Positions 27,841 through 35,279 of a stretch of 64,000 nt of DNA are shown piece by piece. A program made the translations under genes and the position numbers. The notes under the pieces were generated by a model. That model saw nothing but the letters and a program-made list of their open reading frames with translations, did no database searches and was not told the origin of the DNA. The stretch covers positions 6,587,001 to 6,651,000 of the forward strand of contig NZ_CP025113.1 in NCBI RefSeq assembly GCF_002831585.1. Reading direction: 5' to 3'. The stretch comes from Bradyrhizobium sp. SK17 (lineage in GTDB: Bacteria > Pseudomonadota > Alphaproteobacteria > Rhizobiales > Xanthobacteraceae). Numbering within the stretch: the first letter of the stretch is position 1; every line of letters begins with the position of its first letter.

Positions 27841-28668
27841 ATGCGCACCCAGGCAGACAAGGCGGCACGGTTTCGCGCGCTGCATCAGCGGCCCGGCGCC
27901 TTCATCATTCCAAACCCGTGGGACGCCGGAACCGCGAAGCTGCTCGCGGCCATGGGTTTCGAAGCGCTGGCGACCACCAGCCTCGGGGTCGCCAACACGC
28001 TCGGCCAGTCCGGCATCAGCCTCGATGCCATCATCGAGAATTGCCGGGTGATATCGGAGGCCACTGATTTGCCCGTCAACGCGGATCTCGAGAATTGCGG
28101 CGCCGACGATCCGGCGACCGCGGCAAAGGCGATCGCACGCACGGCCGAAGCCGGCGCGGTCGGCGGCTCGATCGAGGATTCCACCGGCGATCGCGAGCAT
28201 CCGATCTACGACTTCTCGCTCGCGGTCGAGCGGGTGCAGGCGGCCGTCGAGGCGGCGCGCGCGCTGCCCTTCCCGTTCACGCTGACGGCGCGGGCGGAAA
28301 ACTTTCTCTGGGGTCGTAAGGACCTCGACGACACCATCAGGAGGTTGCAGGCCTTCGAGGCCGTCGGCGCCGACGTGCTGTACTCGCCGGGCCTTTACGA
28401 CATCGGCACCATCAAGACCGTGGTCTCGGCGGTGCAGCGGCCGTTCAACCTGGTGATGGGCTTTGCCGATCCGACCCTGACGGTCGACCAGCTCTCGGCC
28501 GCCGGCGTCAAGCGCATCAGTGTCGGCGGCGCGATGCAGCGCCACGCGCTCAACGCCTTCCTGCGCGCCGCCCGCGAGATGAAGGACATGGGGTCGTTCA
28601 GCTATGTCCGCGACATGGCCCCGGTAACCGAAGTCAGGGCGGCGTTCAGCGGATCCGCTCTCGCCTGA
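27841..28668 (+). CDS. Isocitrate lyase / phosphoenolpyruvate mutase family protein
   Basis: 275 residues from the ATG at 27841 (GGAG upstream). A TIM-barrel of the ICL/PEPM superfamily: PGAFIIPNPWDAGTAKLLAA, GFEALATTSLGVANTLGQ, the metal-site DLENCGADDP and GSIEDSTGDREHPIYDF. The loop cysteine of true isocitrate lyases (KKCGH) is absent, so this is more likely a C-C lyase or phosphonate-type member such as oxaloacetate hydrolase or a methylisocitrate-lyase relative. The divergent LysR gene probably controls it. Confidence 0.82.
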   Translation: MRTQADKAARFRALHQRPGAFIIPNPWDAGTAKLLAAMGFEALATTSLGVANTLGQSGISLDAIIENCRVISEATDLPVNADLENCGADDPATAAKAIARTAEAGAVGGSIEDSTGDREHPIYDFSLAVERVQAAVEAARALPFPFTLTARAENFLWGRKDLDDTIRRLQAFEAVGADVLYSPGLYDIGTIKTVVSAVQRPFNLVMGFADPTLTVDQLSAAGVKRISVGGAMQRHALNAFLRAAREMKDMGSFSYVRDMAPVTEVRAAFSGSALA

Positions 28669-28717
28669 TGATTGCGAGCAGTGCGGGCGACCGTCAGCCA
28701 GCGCTGCATCCAGGGCG

Positions 28718-28746
28718 GCGCCGCCTCGGGTTGCCTGAGGCGGCGC
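28718..28746 (+). terminator. Possible terminator hairpin after the PEP-mutase-family gene
   Basis: Arms GCGCCGCCTC / GAGGCGGCGC (10 bp, perfect) around a 9-nt loop, 49 nt after the stop codon. No U-tract follows, so it is a hairpin in the right place rather than a proven terminator. Confidence 0.4.
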
Positions 28747-28869
28747 GGATCACTATCTGCTAAGGTGCCGCCAACACCGCAAGCCCGGGCCGTGGTGCCT
28801 GCATTCCCGACGATCCGTGACAGCTCTCGGCTTGCAGCCGGCACCAGGTAATGCCAAGAGAGCGGGATC

Positions 28870-30300
28870 ATGCCCCAAGATCACATTTCCAACGTCCTCG
28901 CCGAACGTTATGCCTCGCCCGCCATGCGCGCCATCTGGAGCGGCGAAGGCAAGGTCCGCCTCGAACGCGACTACTGGATCGCCGTCCTGAAGGCCCAGCG
29001 CGATCTCGGCATCGCGGTGCCCGATGGCGTGATCGAGAGCTACGAGCGCGTGAAGGACCAGATCGACCTCACGTCGATCATGCAGCGCGAGCGCATCACC
29101 CGCCACGACGTCAAGGCGCGCATCGAGGAATTCTGCGATCTCGCCGGTCATGAACACCTGCACAAGGGCATGACCAGCCGCGACCTCACCGAGAATGTCG
29201 AGCAGTTGCAGGTCTACCGCGCGTTGCAGCTGGTCGAGACCAAGAGCATCGCCGCGCTGGTCCGGTTCGCCAGGCGCGCGCAGCAATTGCGCGACATCCC
29301 GTTCACCGCGCGCACCCACAACGTTGCCGCTCAGGTCACCACGCTCGGCAAGCGCATCGCGATGTTCGGCGAGGAGATGCTGCTGGCGCATCAAGGCCTG
29401 GTCAACGTACTGCAAACCTATCCGGCGCGCGGCCTGAAGGGCGCGGTCGGCACCCGGCTCGATCAGATCACCCTGTTCAATGGCGACGCCGGCAAGGCGC
29501 GCGCGCTCGAGCAGAACATCCTCGTGCATCTCGGCCTGCCGAAGGCGCTCGATGCCGTCGGCCAGGTCTATCCGCGCAGCCTCGACTTCCGCGCGGTCAG
29601 CATCATCACCGAGCTCGCCAGCGGTCCCGGCAACTTCGCCAAGACCATCCGCCTGATGGCCGGTCATGAACTCGCCAGCGAAGGTTTTGCCAAGGGCCAG
29701 GTCGGCTCCTCGGCGATGCCGCACAAGATGAACAGCCGCTCCTGCGAGCGCATCAACGGCCTGCACGTGATCCTGAAGGGCTATCTCGCGATGGCCGCCG
29801 GCCTCGCCGGCGATCAGTGGAACGAGGGCGACGTCTCCTGCTCGGTGGTCCGCCGCGTGATGCTGCCGGATGCCTTCCTCGCCATGGATGGCCTGCTCGA
29901 AACCCTGCTCACCGTGCTCGACCAGATGGAAGTGTTCGAGGCCGTGGTCGCGACCGAGCTCAACCGCTATCTGCCCTTCCTGCTCACCACCACGGTGATG
30001 ATGGAAGCGGTGAAGAAGGGCGCCGGCCGCGAAGGCGCACACGAGGCGATCAAGGAGCATGCGGTTGCCGCCATCGGCGACCTGCGCACCGGCAAGATCG
30101 TGCAGAACGACCTGCTGCAACGTCTCGCCGCCGATCAGCGTCTTGGCCTCAGCGAGGCCGAATTGCAGTTGGTGCTGGAACAGGGTCGCGCCAATTCCGG
30201 CGACGCCGGCGCCCAGGTCGATTACTTCGCCGAGCAGGTCGATGTCCTGGCCAAGGCCAAGCCGGAAGCTGCCAGCTACGCGCCGCGCGCGATCCTGTGA
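28870..30300 (+). CDS. purB: Adenylosuccinate lyase
   Basis: 476 residues. The fumarase/aspartase-superfamily signature SSAMPHKMNSRSCERING carries the catalytic serine loop, and HLHKGMTSRDLTENVEQLQ and ARTHNVAAQVTTLGKR form the active site. PurB cleaves SAICAR in de novo purine synthesis and adenylosuccinate to AMP. The protein is about 40 residues longer than the usual alphaproteobacterial PurB (about 435) and lacks its typical N-terminus. Its blocks, such as RHDVKARIEEF and GQVGSSAMPHK, recall the actinobacterial form. It may be a transferred or second copy. It stands alone and reads towards cynS. Confidence 0.93.
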   Translation: MPQDHISNVLAERYASPAMRAIWSGEGKVRLERDYWIAVLKAQRDLGIAVPDGVIESYERVKDQIDLTSIMQRERITRHDVKARIEEFCDLAGHEHLHKGMTSRDLTENVEQLQVYRALQLVETKSIAALVRFARRAQQLRDIPFTARTHNVAAQVTTLGKRIAMFGEEMLLAHQGLVNVLQTYPARGLKGAVGTRLDQITLFNGDAGKARALEQNILVHLGLPKALDAVGQVYPRSLDFRAVSIITELASGPGNFAKTIRLMAGHELASEGFAKGQVGSSAMPHKMNSRSCERINGLHVILKGYLAMAAGLAGDQWNEGDVSCSVVRRVMLPDAFLAMDGLLETLLTVLDQMEVFEAVVATELNRYLPFLLTTTVMMEAVKKGAGREGAHEAIKEHAVAAIGDLRTGKIVQNDLLQRLAADQRLGLSEAELQLVLEQGRANSGDAGAQVDYFAEQVDVLAKAKPEAASYAPRAIL

Positions 30301-30305
30301 TGTCT

Positions 30306-30332
30306 GGCCGCGCGGCCGATGGGCGCGCGGCC
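30306..30332 (+). terminator. GC-rich hairpin after purB
   Basis: GGCCGCGC (30306-30313) pairs with GCGCGGCC (30325-30332) across an 11-nt loop, 5 nt after the purB stop codon. No U-tract follows. Further on, GCGAATAG occurs twice (30342 and 30356), perhaps a remnant of another dispersed repeat, before the convergent cynS stop codon. Confidence 0.45.
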
Positions 30333-30397
30333 TCAATCAACGCGAATAGTAAGTAGCGAATAGCGCGTGGATTGGAAGCCACTCGCCGTTCGCTAGC

Positions 30398-30880
30398 TCA
30401 CCCTTCCTTGAAGCCGTATTCCGGCACGTTGCCGCTGGCGCCGTAATATTTGTACGGCAGGAACTTGCCGCTCATGGTGATCTTGACGCGATCGCCCTTC
30501 GGATTCGGCAGCCGCTCCATCACCATGTCGAAGTCGATCGCCGACATGATGCCGTCGCCATATTCTTCCTCGATCAGCGCCTTCCAGGCTGGTCCGTTGA
30601 CCATCACCAACTCGTAGAAGCGATAGATCAGGGGATCGGTCGGCGGCATCGGCATGCCGCGCATCGGGGTCTCGTTGAGCATCGCGATCTCGGCCTTCGA
30701 CAGCCCGAACAATTCGCCGGCATTGGCCGCCTGCGGCTTGGTCAGCTTCATCTGGCCAAGGATCGCGCCCGTGATCAGCACCTCGGAATAGCCGCCGATC
30801 TTCTCGCAGATATATTTCCAGGTCCAGCCCTTCTCGCGCTTGATGTCGAGCAGCTTCTCGGTGAGGTCTTCGCGTTTCAT
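30398..30880 (-). CDS. cynS: Cyanate hydratase (cyanase)
   Basis: 160 residues with all three catalytic residues in place: Arg87 and Glu90 in IYRFYELVMVNGPAWK and Ser113 in YGDGIMSAIDF. Cyanase decomposes cyanate with bicarbonate to carbamate and CO2, and thence ammonia, in the cytoplasm. The N-terminal half is the helix-turn-helix-like decamer domain. It is the last gene of a seven-gene minus-strand cluster, starting 19 nt after the ABC ATPase gene. That makes cyanate (or something that yields it) the probable cargo of the importer. Confidence 0.96.
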   Translation of the reverse strand: MKREDLTEKLLDIKREKGWTWKYICEKIGGYSEVLITGAILGQMKLTKPQAANAGELFGLSKAEIAMLNETPMRGMPMPPTDPLIYRFYELVMVNGPAWKALIEEEYGDGIMSAIDFDMVMERLPNPKGDRVKITMSGKFLPYKYYGASGNVPEYGFKEG

Positions 30881-30899
30881 CAGGTCTCCTCCTCAGGCT

Positions 30900-31811
30900 T
30901 CAGCGCGCAACACTTTGCGCGGGATTGGGTTCGACGACGCGCGGCGGCGAGACGATCACCGGCTCGCCGAGGCCGGGCCGCACCGTCGGCACGTGGCGCG
31001 GGTCGTGGCCGGTCACCTCGGCCGCAAAGCTCTTGCTGCGGCTGACCAGGAAATCGACGATATGGTTGCGCAGCGCATAGTAATAGGGATGGCGATGCAG
31101 ATCGATCCGGCCGCGCTCCCTGGGCAGCGGATTTTCGACGATCTCGGCCAGCACCGCCCCGGGGCCGTTGGTCATCAGGAAAATCTTGTCGGCGAGGAAG
31201 ATCGCCTCGTCGACGTCATGGGTGATCATGAAGGTGGTCTGCCCGGTCTCCAGGCAGATCCGCCGTACCTCGTCCTGCAACGTGCCGCGGGTCAGCGCGT
31301 CGAGCGCCGAGAACGGCTCGTCCATCAGCATGATCTTCGGCGTGATCGACAGCGCCCGCGCGATGCCGACGCGCTGCTTCATGCCGCCGGACAGTTCGGA
31401 CGGATGCTTGTGCTCGGAGCCGGAGAGCCCGACGAGGTCGATGAACTTCTGCGCGTGGGCCTTGACCCGGGCGCGCTCCCATTTGCGCCATTTCGAGCCC
31501 ACAGCGTAGGCGACATTGCCGAGCACCGTGCGCCACGGCAGCAGCGCATGGCTCTGGAAGATCACGGCTCGGTCGAGGCTGGTGCCCTCGATGCCCTGGC
31601 CGTCGACGATGACCGTGCCTTCGCTCGGCTCGTCGAGGCCGGCGAGGATGTTGAGTACCGTGGTCTTGCCGCAGCCGGAATGGCCGATCACGCAACCGAA
31701 TTCGCCGCGCGCCATCGACAGCCAGAAATCCTCGAACACCGCCGTGGTGCCGCCGCCGGCGGCAGGATAACGCCGCGCGATGCCCTCGATGGAAATGAAC
31801 TTGTCGGTCAT
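30900..31811 (-). CDS. ABC transporter ATPase, nitrate/cyanate/taurine-type
   Basis: 303 residues from the ATG at 31811, 2 nt after the permease stop codon; the longer open frame upstream overlaps the permease and is spurious. Walker A is GHSGCGKTT, the signature is LSGGMKQRVGIARAL and Walker B is ILMDEPFSALD, followed by an H-loop in FMITHDVDEAIFLADKI. It belongs to the NrtD/SsuB/TauB subfamily that powers uptake of small anions or sulfonates. Its place directly before cynS suggests cyanate import. Confidence 0.93.
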   Translation of the reverse strand: MTDKFISIEGIARRYPAAGGGTTAVFEDFWLSMARGEFGCVIGHSGCGKTTVLNILAGLDEPSEGTVIVDGQGIEGTSLDRAVIFQSHALLPWRTVLGNVAYAVGSKWRKWERARVKAHAQKFIDLVGLSGSEHKHPSELSGGMKQRVGIARALSITPKIMLMDEPFSALDALTRGTLQDEVRRICLETGQTTFMITHDVDEAIFLADKIFLMTNGPGAVLAEIVENPLPRERGRIDLHRHPYYYALRNHIVDFLVSRSKSFAAEVTGHDPRHVPTVRPGLGEPVIVSPPRVVEPNPAQSVAR

Positions 31812-31813
31812 CG

Positions 31814-32653
31814 CTACTCCGGAAACGTCACCATGCGCGTGAACCGCGCCAGAACCTGGTCGAGCAGCATGCCGACGAGGCCGATCAGCAGGATTGCGAT
31901 GATCACATTGGTGATCGACAGATTGTTCCACTCGTTCCAGACGAAGTAGCCGATGCCGGTGCCGCCGACGAGCATCTCGGCAGCGACGATCACGAGCCAG
32001 GCAATCCCGATCGAGATCCGCATCCCCGTCAGGATGGTCGGCGCTGCCGCCGGCAGGATCACGGTGAAGGCACGCCTGATGGTGCCGACCTCGAGCGTGC
32101 GTGCGACGTTGATCCATTCCTTGCGCACGCCGGCAACGCCGAACGCGGTGTTGAGCAGCATCGGCCACACCGAGCAGATGAAGATCACGAAGATCGCCGA
32201 GATCGAAGAATCCTTGATGGTGTAGAGCGCCAGCGGCATCCAGGCCAGCGGCGAGATCGGCTTCAGCACCTGGATGAACGGATCGAGCGCCCTGCTGATC
32301 AGGGGCGACATCCCGATCATGAAGCCGAGCGGGATCGCGACCAAGACCGCGATCAGATAGCCGAGCCCAACGCGCCCGATCGAGTAACCAAGCTGGATGC
32401 CGAGGCCCTTGTCGTTCGGCCCGTTGTCATAGAACGGCCGCTTCAGGTGCTCCCACAGCTTGGCCCCGACATCGAGCGGACCCGGCATCGCGGATTTGCC
32501 CTGGGTCGCGGTCAGCCCCATCAGCTTGGCGTATTCCGGACTCATGTTTGCCGCCGCGCCGGAGCCGCGGGTGGCGAGATGCCAGGCGGCGAGGAAGGTC
32601 GCGAGCAGCAGGAAGGAGACGATCGCGGCGCGAAGGCGGAGGGACAGCGTCAT
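31814..32653 (-). CDS. ABC transporter permease, nitrate/cyanate-type
   Basis: 279 residues: an N-terminal span, a polar periplasmic stretch with the family block YAKLMGLTATQGKSAMPGP, then five further spans. The cytoplasmic EAA loop reads EWINVARTLEVGTIRRAFTV, the contact site for the ATPase. The whole matches NrtB/CynB-type permeases. The gene overlaps nothing and is translated 2 nt ahead of the ATPase gene. The 160 nt separating it from the binding-protein gene hold a pair of inverted palindromic repeats. Confidence 0.92.
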   Translation of the reverse strand: MTLSLRLRAAIVSFLLLATFLAAWHLATRGSGAAANMSPEYAKLMGLTATQGKSAMPGPLDVGAKLWEHLKRPFYDNGPNDKGLGIQLGYSIGRVGLGYLIAVLVAIPLGFMIGMSPLISRALDPFIQVLKPISPLAWMPLALYTIKDSSISAIFVIFICSVWPMLLNTAFGVAGVRKEWINVARTLEVGTIRRAFTVILPAAAPTILTGMRISIGIAWLVIVAAEMLVGGTGIGYFVWNEWNNLSITNVIIAILLIGLVGMLLDQVLARFTRMVTFPE

Positions 32654-32672
32654 GCATTAAGCCCCCTCAACC

Positions 32673-32792
32673 CGTCGTCCCGGCGAAGGCCGGGACCCAT
32701 ACGCCGCGGCCCTTCGGTGAGGCACGCGGGGAGACACTGTGCACGAACACCGACAGTCGTGGTTATGGGTCCCGGCCTTCGCCGGGACAACG
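32673..32792. repeat. Inverted pair of palindromic repeats between binding-protein and permease genes
   Basis: Two 29-nt copies (32673-32701 and 32764-32792) face each other and differ by one base. Each contains a palindrome with GTCCCGGC/GCCGGGAC arms (32677-32696 and 32769-32788). They can fold as two small hairpins or one long stem around a 62-nt loop. A relative with GTCCTGGC/GCCAGGAC arms lies at 47253-47272. Such elements often protect the upstream mRNA and lower expression of the downstream gene. Confidence 0.75.
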
Positions 32793-32813
32793 ATAAGGAA
32801 ATAACCCCTCGCC

Positions 32814-34199
32814 TCACGACGATTTCCTGATCTTGAAGCTGGCGAGGTAATCATCGGGTGCCGCCGGATCGAAACTCTTGCCCATCACCGAGAATGATTT
32901 GTAGGCACTTGCAGGCGGCGTCAGCCCCATCTCGGCCATCACTTTCTTGGTGTCGGTGGCGAGATAGACCTGTTCGGCGACCGCCTTGTAATCGACATCA
33001 CCCTTGATCTGGCCCCACCGCTTCATCTGGGTCAGCATCCACACCGCGAAGGACTGCCAGGGGAATGGATCGAAATCGACCCGCTTCGGATCGGTCTTCA
33101 CTCCGCCGAGGCCGTCGGCATAGGTGCCGGTCAGGACCTGCTCCAGCACCGTGACCGGTGCGTTGATGTAGTTGGCCGGCGCAATCGCTTCCGCGATCTG
33201 CTTGCGGTTTTCGGCCTTCGCGGCATAGCCGGTGGCGTCGACGATGGCGCGGGTCAGCGCCGCAAAGGAATTCGGCGCAGTCGTGATGAACTCGCGGCTC
33301 GCGGCGAAGCTGCAACAGGGATGGCCGTCCCAGATCTCCTTGGACAGGATGTGCAGGAAGCCGGCGCCGTCATAGATCGCGCGCTGGCAGATATTGTCCG
33401 GCGCAAGGAAGCCATCGATATTGTCGGCACGCAGATTGGCGACCATCTCCGGCGGTGGCACCGAGCGGAGCTGCACGTCGGTATCCGGATCGAGCCCGTG
33501 CTCGGCGAGATAATAGCGCAGCAGGTAATTGTGCATCGAATAGTCGAACGGGATGGCGAACTTCATGCCCTTCCAATCCTTGGGGTCACGCCGATCCTTG
33601 TGCTTCATCGCCAGCGTGATGCCCTGCCCGTTGATGTTCTCGATCGCGGGCACCGTGAACGGGATGGCATTGGCCCCCAAGCCAAGCGAGATCGCGATCG
33701 GCATCGGCGCCAGCATGTGGGCGGCGGCGTATTCCCTGTTGATGGTCTTGTCGCGGATCACGGCCCAGCCGGCGGTCTTCACCACCTCGACGTTCAGCCC
33801 TTGCTTGGCATAGAAGCCGAGCGGCGCCGCCATGATGATCGGGGTCGCGCAGGTGATCGGGATGAAGCCGACCTTGAGGTCCTTCTTCTCCGGCGGGCCC
33901 GCGTCAGCGAACGCTTCGGTCGCGGTCTTGAGCGGGAAGAATTGCGACAGCGCGGCGAGCGCGGTCGCGGCCCCGACCGATTTCAGGAAGGCGCGGCGCG
34001 CAACGTCTTGCGGAAACATCGCCCGCACCACCGCGGAGGCGACGATGCCCTCATAGCGTTTCTCTTCACTCTCGACAGGCTCGCAGCGCAGCGTGCGCGC
34101 TGCGTGATCGTGCTCGGCGGCCGAGCGATGCAGCCCGCAGGCGCAGCCCGATCGCGCCAGCACGTGGTCGGCGTCGAAGGGATCATCGAAAGTAGACAT
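32814..34199 (-). CDS. ABC substrate-binding protein, NrtA/CmpA family, Tat-exported
   Basis: 461 residues from the ATG at 34199; an ATG 12 nt upstream is equally possible. A 67-residue cytoplasmic extension with Cys19-Ala-Cys21-Gly-Leu-His24 and Cys39 precedes a twin-arginine signal (Arg68-Arg69, ARRAFLKSVGAATALAAL). The mature protein begins KKDLKVGFIPITCATPIIMA and runs through IKFAIPFDY-like and FLAPDNICQRAIYDGAGF blocks typical of nitrate, bicarbonate and cyanate receptors. It is the receptor of the importer encoded downstream. The Cys/His extension is unusual for an exported receptor and might bind a metal before export. Confidence 0.9.
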   Translation of the reverse strand: MSTFDDPFDADHVLARSGCACGLHRSAAEHDHAARTLRCEPVESEEKRYEGIVASAVVRAMFPQDVARRAFLKSVGAATALAALSQFFPLKTATEAFADAGPPEKKDLKVGFIPITCATPIIMAAPLGFYAKQGLNVEVVKTAGWAVIRDKTINREYAAAHMLAPMPIAISLGLGANAIPFTVPAIENINGQGITLAMKHKDRRDPKDWKGMKFAIPFDYSMHNYLLRYYLAEHGLDPDTDVQLRSVPPPEMVANLRADNIDGFLAPDNICQRAIYDGAGFLHILSKEIWDGHPCCSFAASREFITTAPNSFAALTRAIVDATGYAAKAENRKQIAEAIAPANYINAPVTVLEQVLTGTYADGLGGVKTDPKRVDFDPFPWQSFAVWMLTQMKRWGQIKGDVDYKAVAEQVYLATDTKKVMAEMGLTPPASAYKSFSVMGKSFDPAAPDDYLASFKIRKSS

Positions 34200-34305
34200 G
34201 CTGCGCCCCATTGTCGCACCGAAACGCAGAGAGCTCCGCGATCCGGTTCATTGATCGGTGTCCGGCCGCGTTTTGCGCCGCCGGACACCAACAAACATGC
34301 AGGTT

Positions 34306-35184
34306 CTATGCCGCCTTGCCGGTCACGACGGCCGCGGTCGGCAAGCCTTCGTCGATCGGCAGCGCCGGGTCGCGCGACCACTCGTTCCAGGAGCCGAAGT
34401 ACATCCGCACGTCCTTCACGCCGGCGTTCTTCAGCGCGAGGAAGGTGTTGGAGGCGCGCGCACCCTTGAAGCAGTAGAGATAGACCGGCGTGGTCTGTGA
34501 GATGCCGACGGTGGCGCATTCGGCGAGGATCTCGTCCTTCGACTTGAAGCGCGGACCCTCGCCGGTCGGCTTCATCATGCGGTACCATTCGAGCCACACC
34601 GCGCCCGGGATGCGGCCTTTGCGCGGGCAGAAATCCTTCCCATACGGAGACGAGCTCTCGCCGATCCACTCGTCGACATCGCGCACGTCGAGGATCGCGA
34701 CGCCCGGTTTGTCGAGCGCCGCCAGCATCGCCTTGGCGTCGATCATGATGTCGCCGGCCTCCGGCACGATCGCGAACGCCGCCTTCACCGGCACCGTGAC
34801 GTCGGTGGTGACTGGCAGATCCGCCGCCTTCCAGGCATCGAAGCCGCCATGCAGCACCTTGATCTTGGGATAGCCCAGCATGGTCAGCAGATAATAGCCG
34901 CGGCAGGACTGGCCGAAGCCGGAATTCATCGATTGCTCGTAGATCACGGCGGTCTCCTTGCCGGAGAGACCCGCGGCGCCGAACGCATCGGCGAACTTGG
35001 TCTTCAGCTCATGGATGCCTTCCGGCGTCGAGGTCGCAAGGAACGTGAAGACGTCATGCACGTTGACGGCGCCCGGCAGGTGGCCCGCGGCATAGGCATC
35101 CGGATTCCGGGTGTCGATGATGACACACGGTTCTTTCTTGACGAGCTCGGCAAGTTCGCCGGCGGTGATCAGAACGTCCGTCAT
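34306..35184 (-). CDS. Two-domain sulfurtransferase (rhodanese)
   Basis: 292 residues made of two rhodanese domains. The N-terminal domain (CVIIDTRNPDAYAAGHLPGA) is the non-catalytic copy. The C-terminal one carries ILDVRDVDEWIGESSSPYG and the active loop CFKGAR with Cys238, matching the CxxGxR persulfide loop. Rhodaneses move sulfane sulfur from thiosulfate or mercaptopyruvate to cyanide or thiols. Placed in a cyanase/importer cluster it may handle thiocyanate or cyanide, or a sulfur by-product of the pathway. There are 106 nt to the binding-protein gene. Confidence 0.92.
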   Translation of the reverse strand: MTDVLITAGELAELVKKEPCVIIDTRNPDAYAAGHLPGAVNVHDVFTFLATSTPEGIHELKTKFADAFGAAGLSGKETAVIYEQSMNSGFGQSCRGYYLLTMLGYPKIKVLHGGFDAWKAADLPVTTDVTVPVKAAFAIVPEAGDIMIDAKAMLAALDKPGVAILDVRDVDEWIGESSSPYGKDFCPRKGRIPGAVWLEWYRMMKPTGEGPRFKSKDEILAECATVGISQTTPVYLYCFKGARASNTFLALKNAGVKDVRMYFGSWNEWSRDPALPIDEGLPTAAVVTGKAA

Positions 35185-35236
35185 GGCAGCCTCTCCTGTT
35201 GCGTGGTTGCTAGTCTTGGTGGTCCCGAACTTGCTT

Positions 35237-35278
35237 GCGCATCATCTCAGCGCCGGTCCGCGCTTTTCCGGATCATGC
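35237..35278. repeat. Dispersed palindromic element (GGATCATGC type)
   Basis: Contains GCGCATCATC on the left and TTTTCCGGATCATGC on the right. The right block recurs at 41321-41335 behind the diguanylate cyclase gene. It lies between the rhodanese gene and the stop codon of the acyl-CoA-dehydrogenase-like gene (35280-35282). It belongs to a family I recall as frequent between Bradyrhizobium genes. Confidence 0.6.
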
Positions 35279-35279
35279 T

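Noticed and set aside
30342..30390. GCGAATAG repeats between purB and cynS
   Set aside because: Only two short direct copies and a loose inverse match; too weak to call a defined element.
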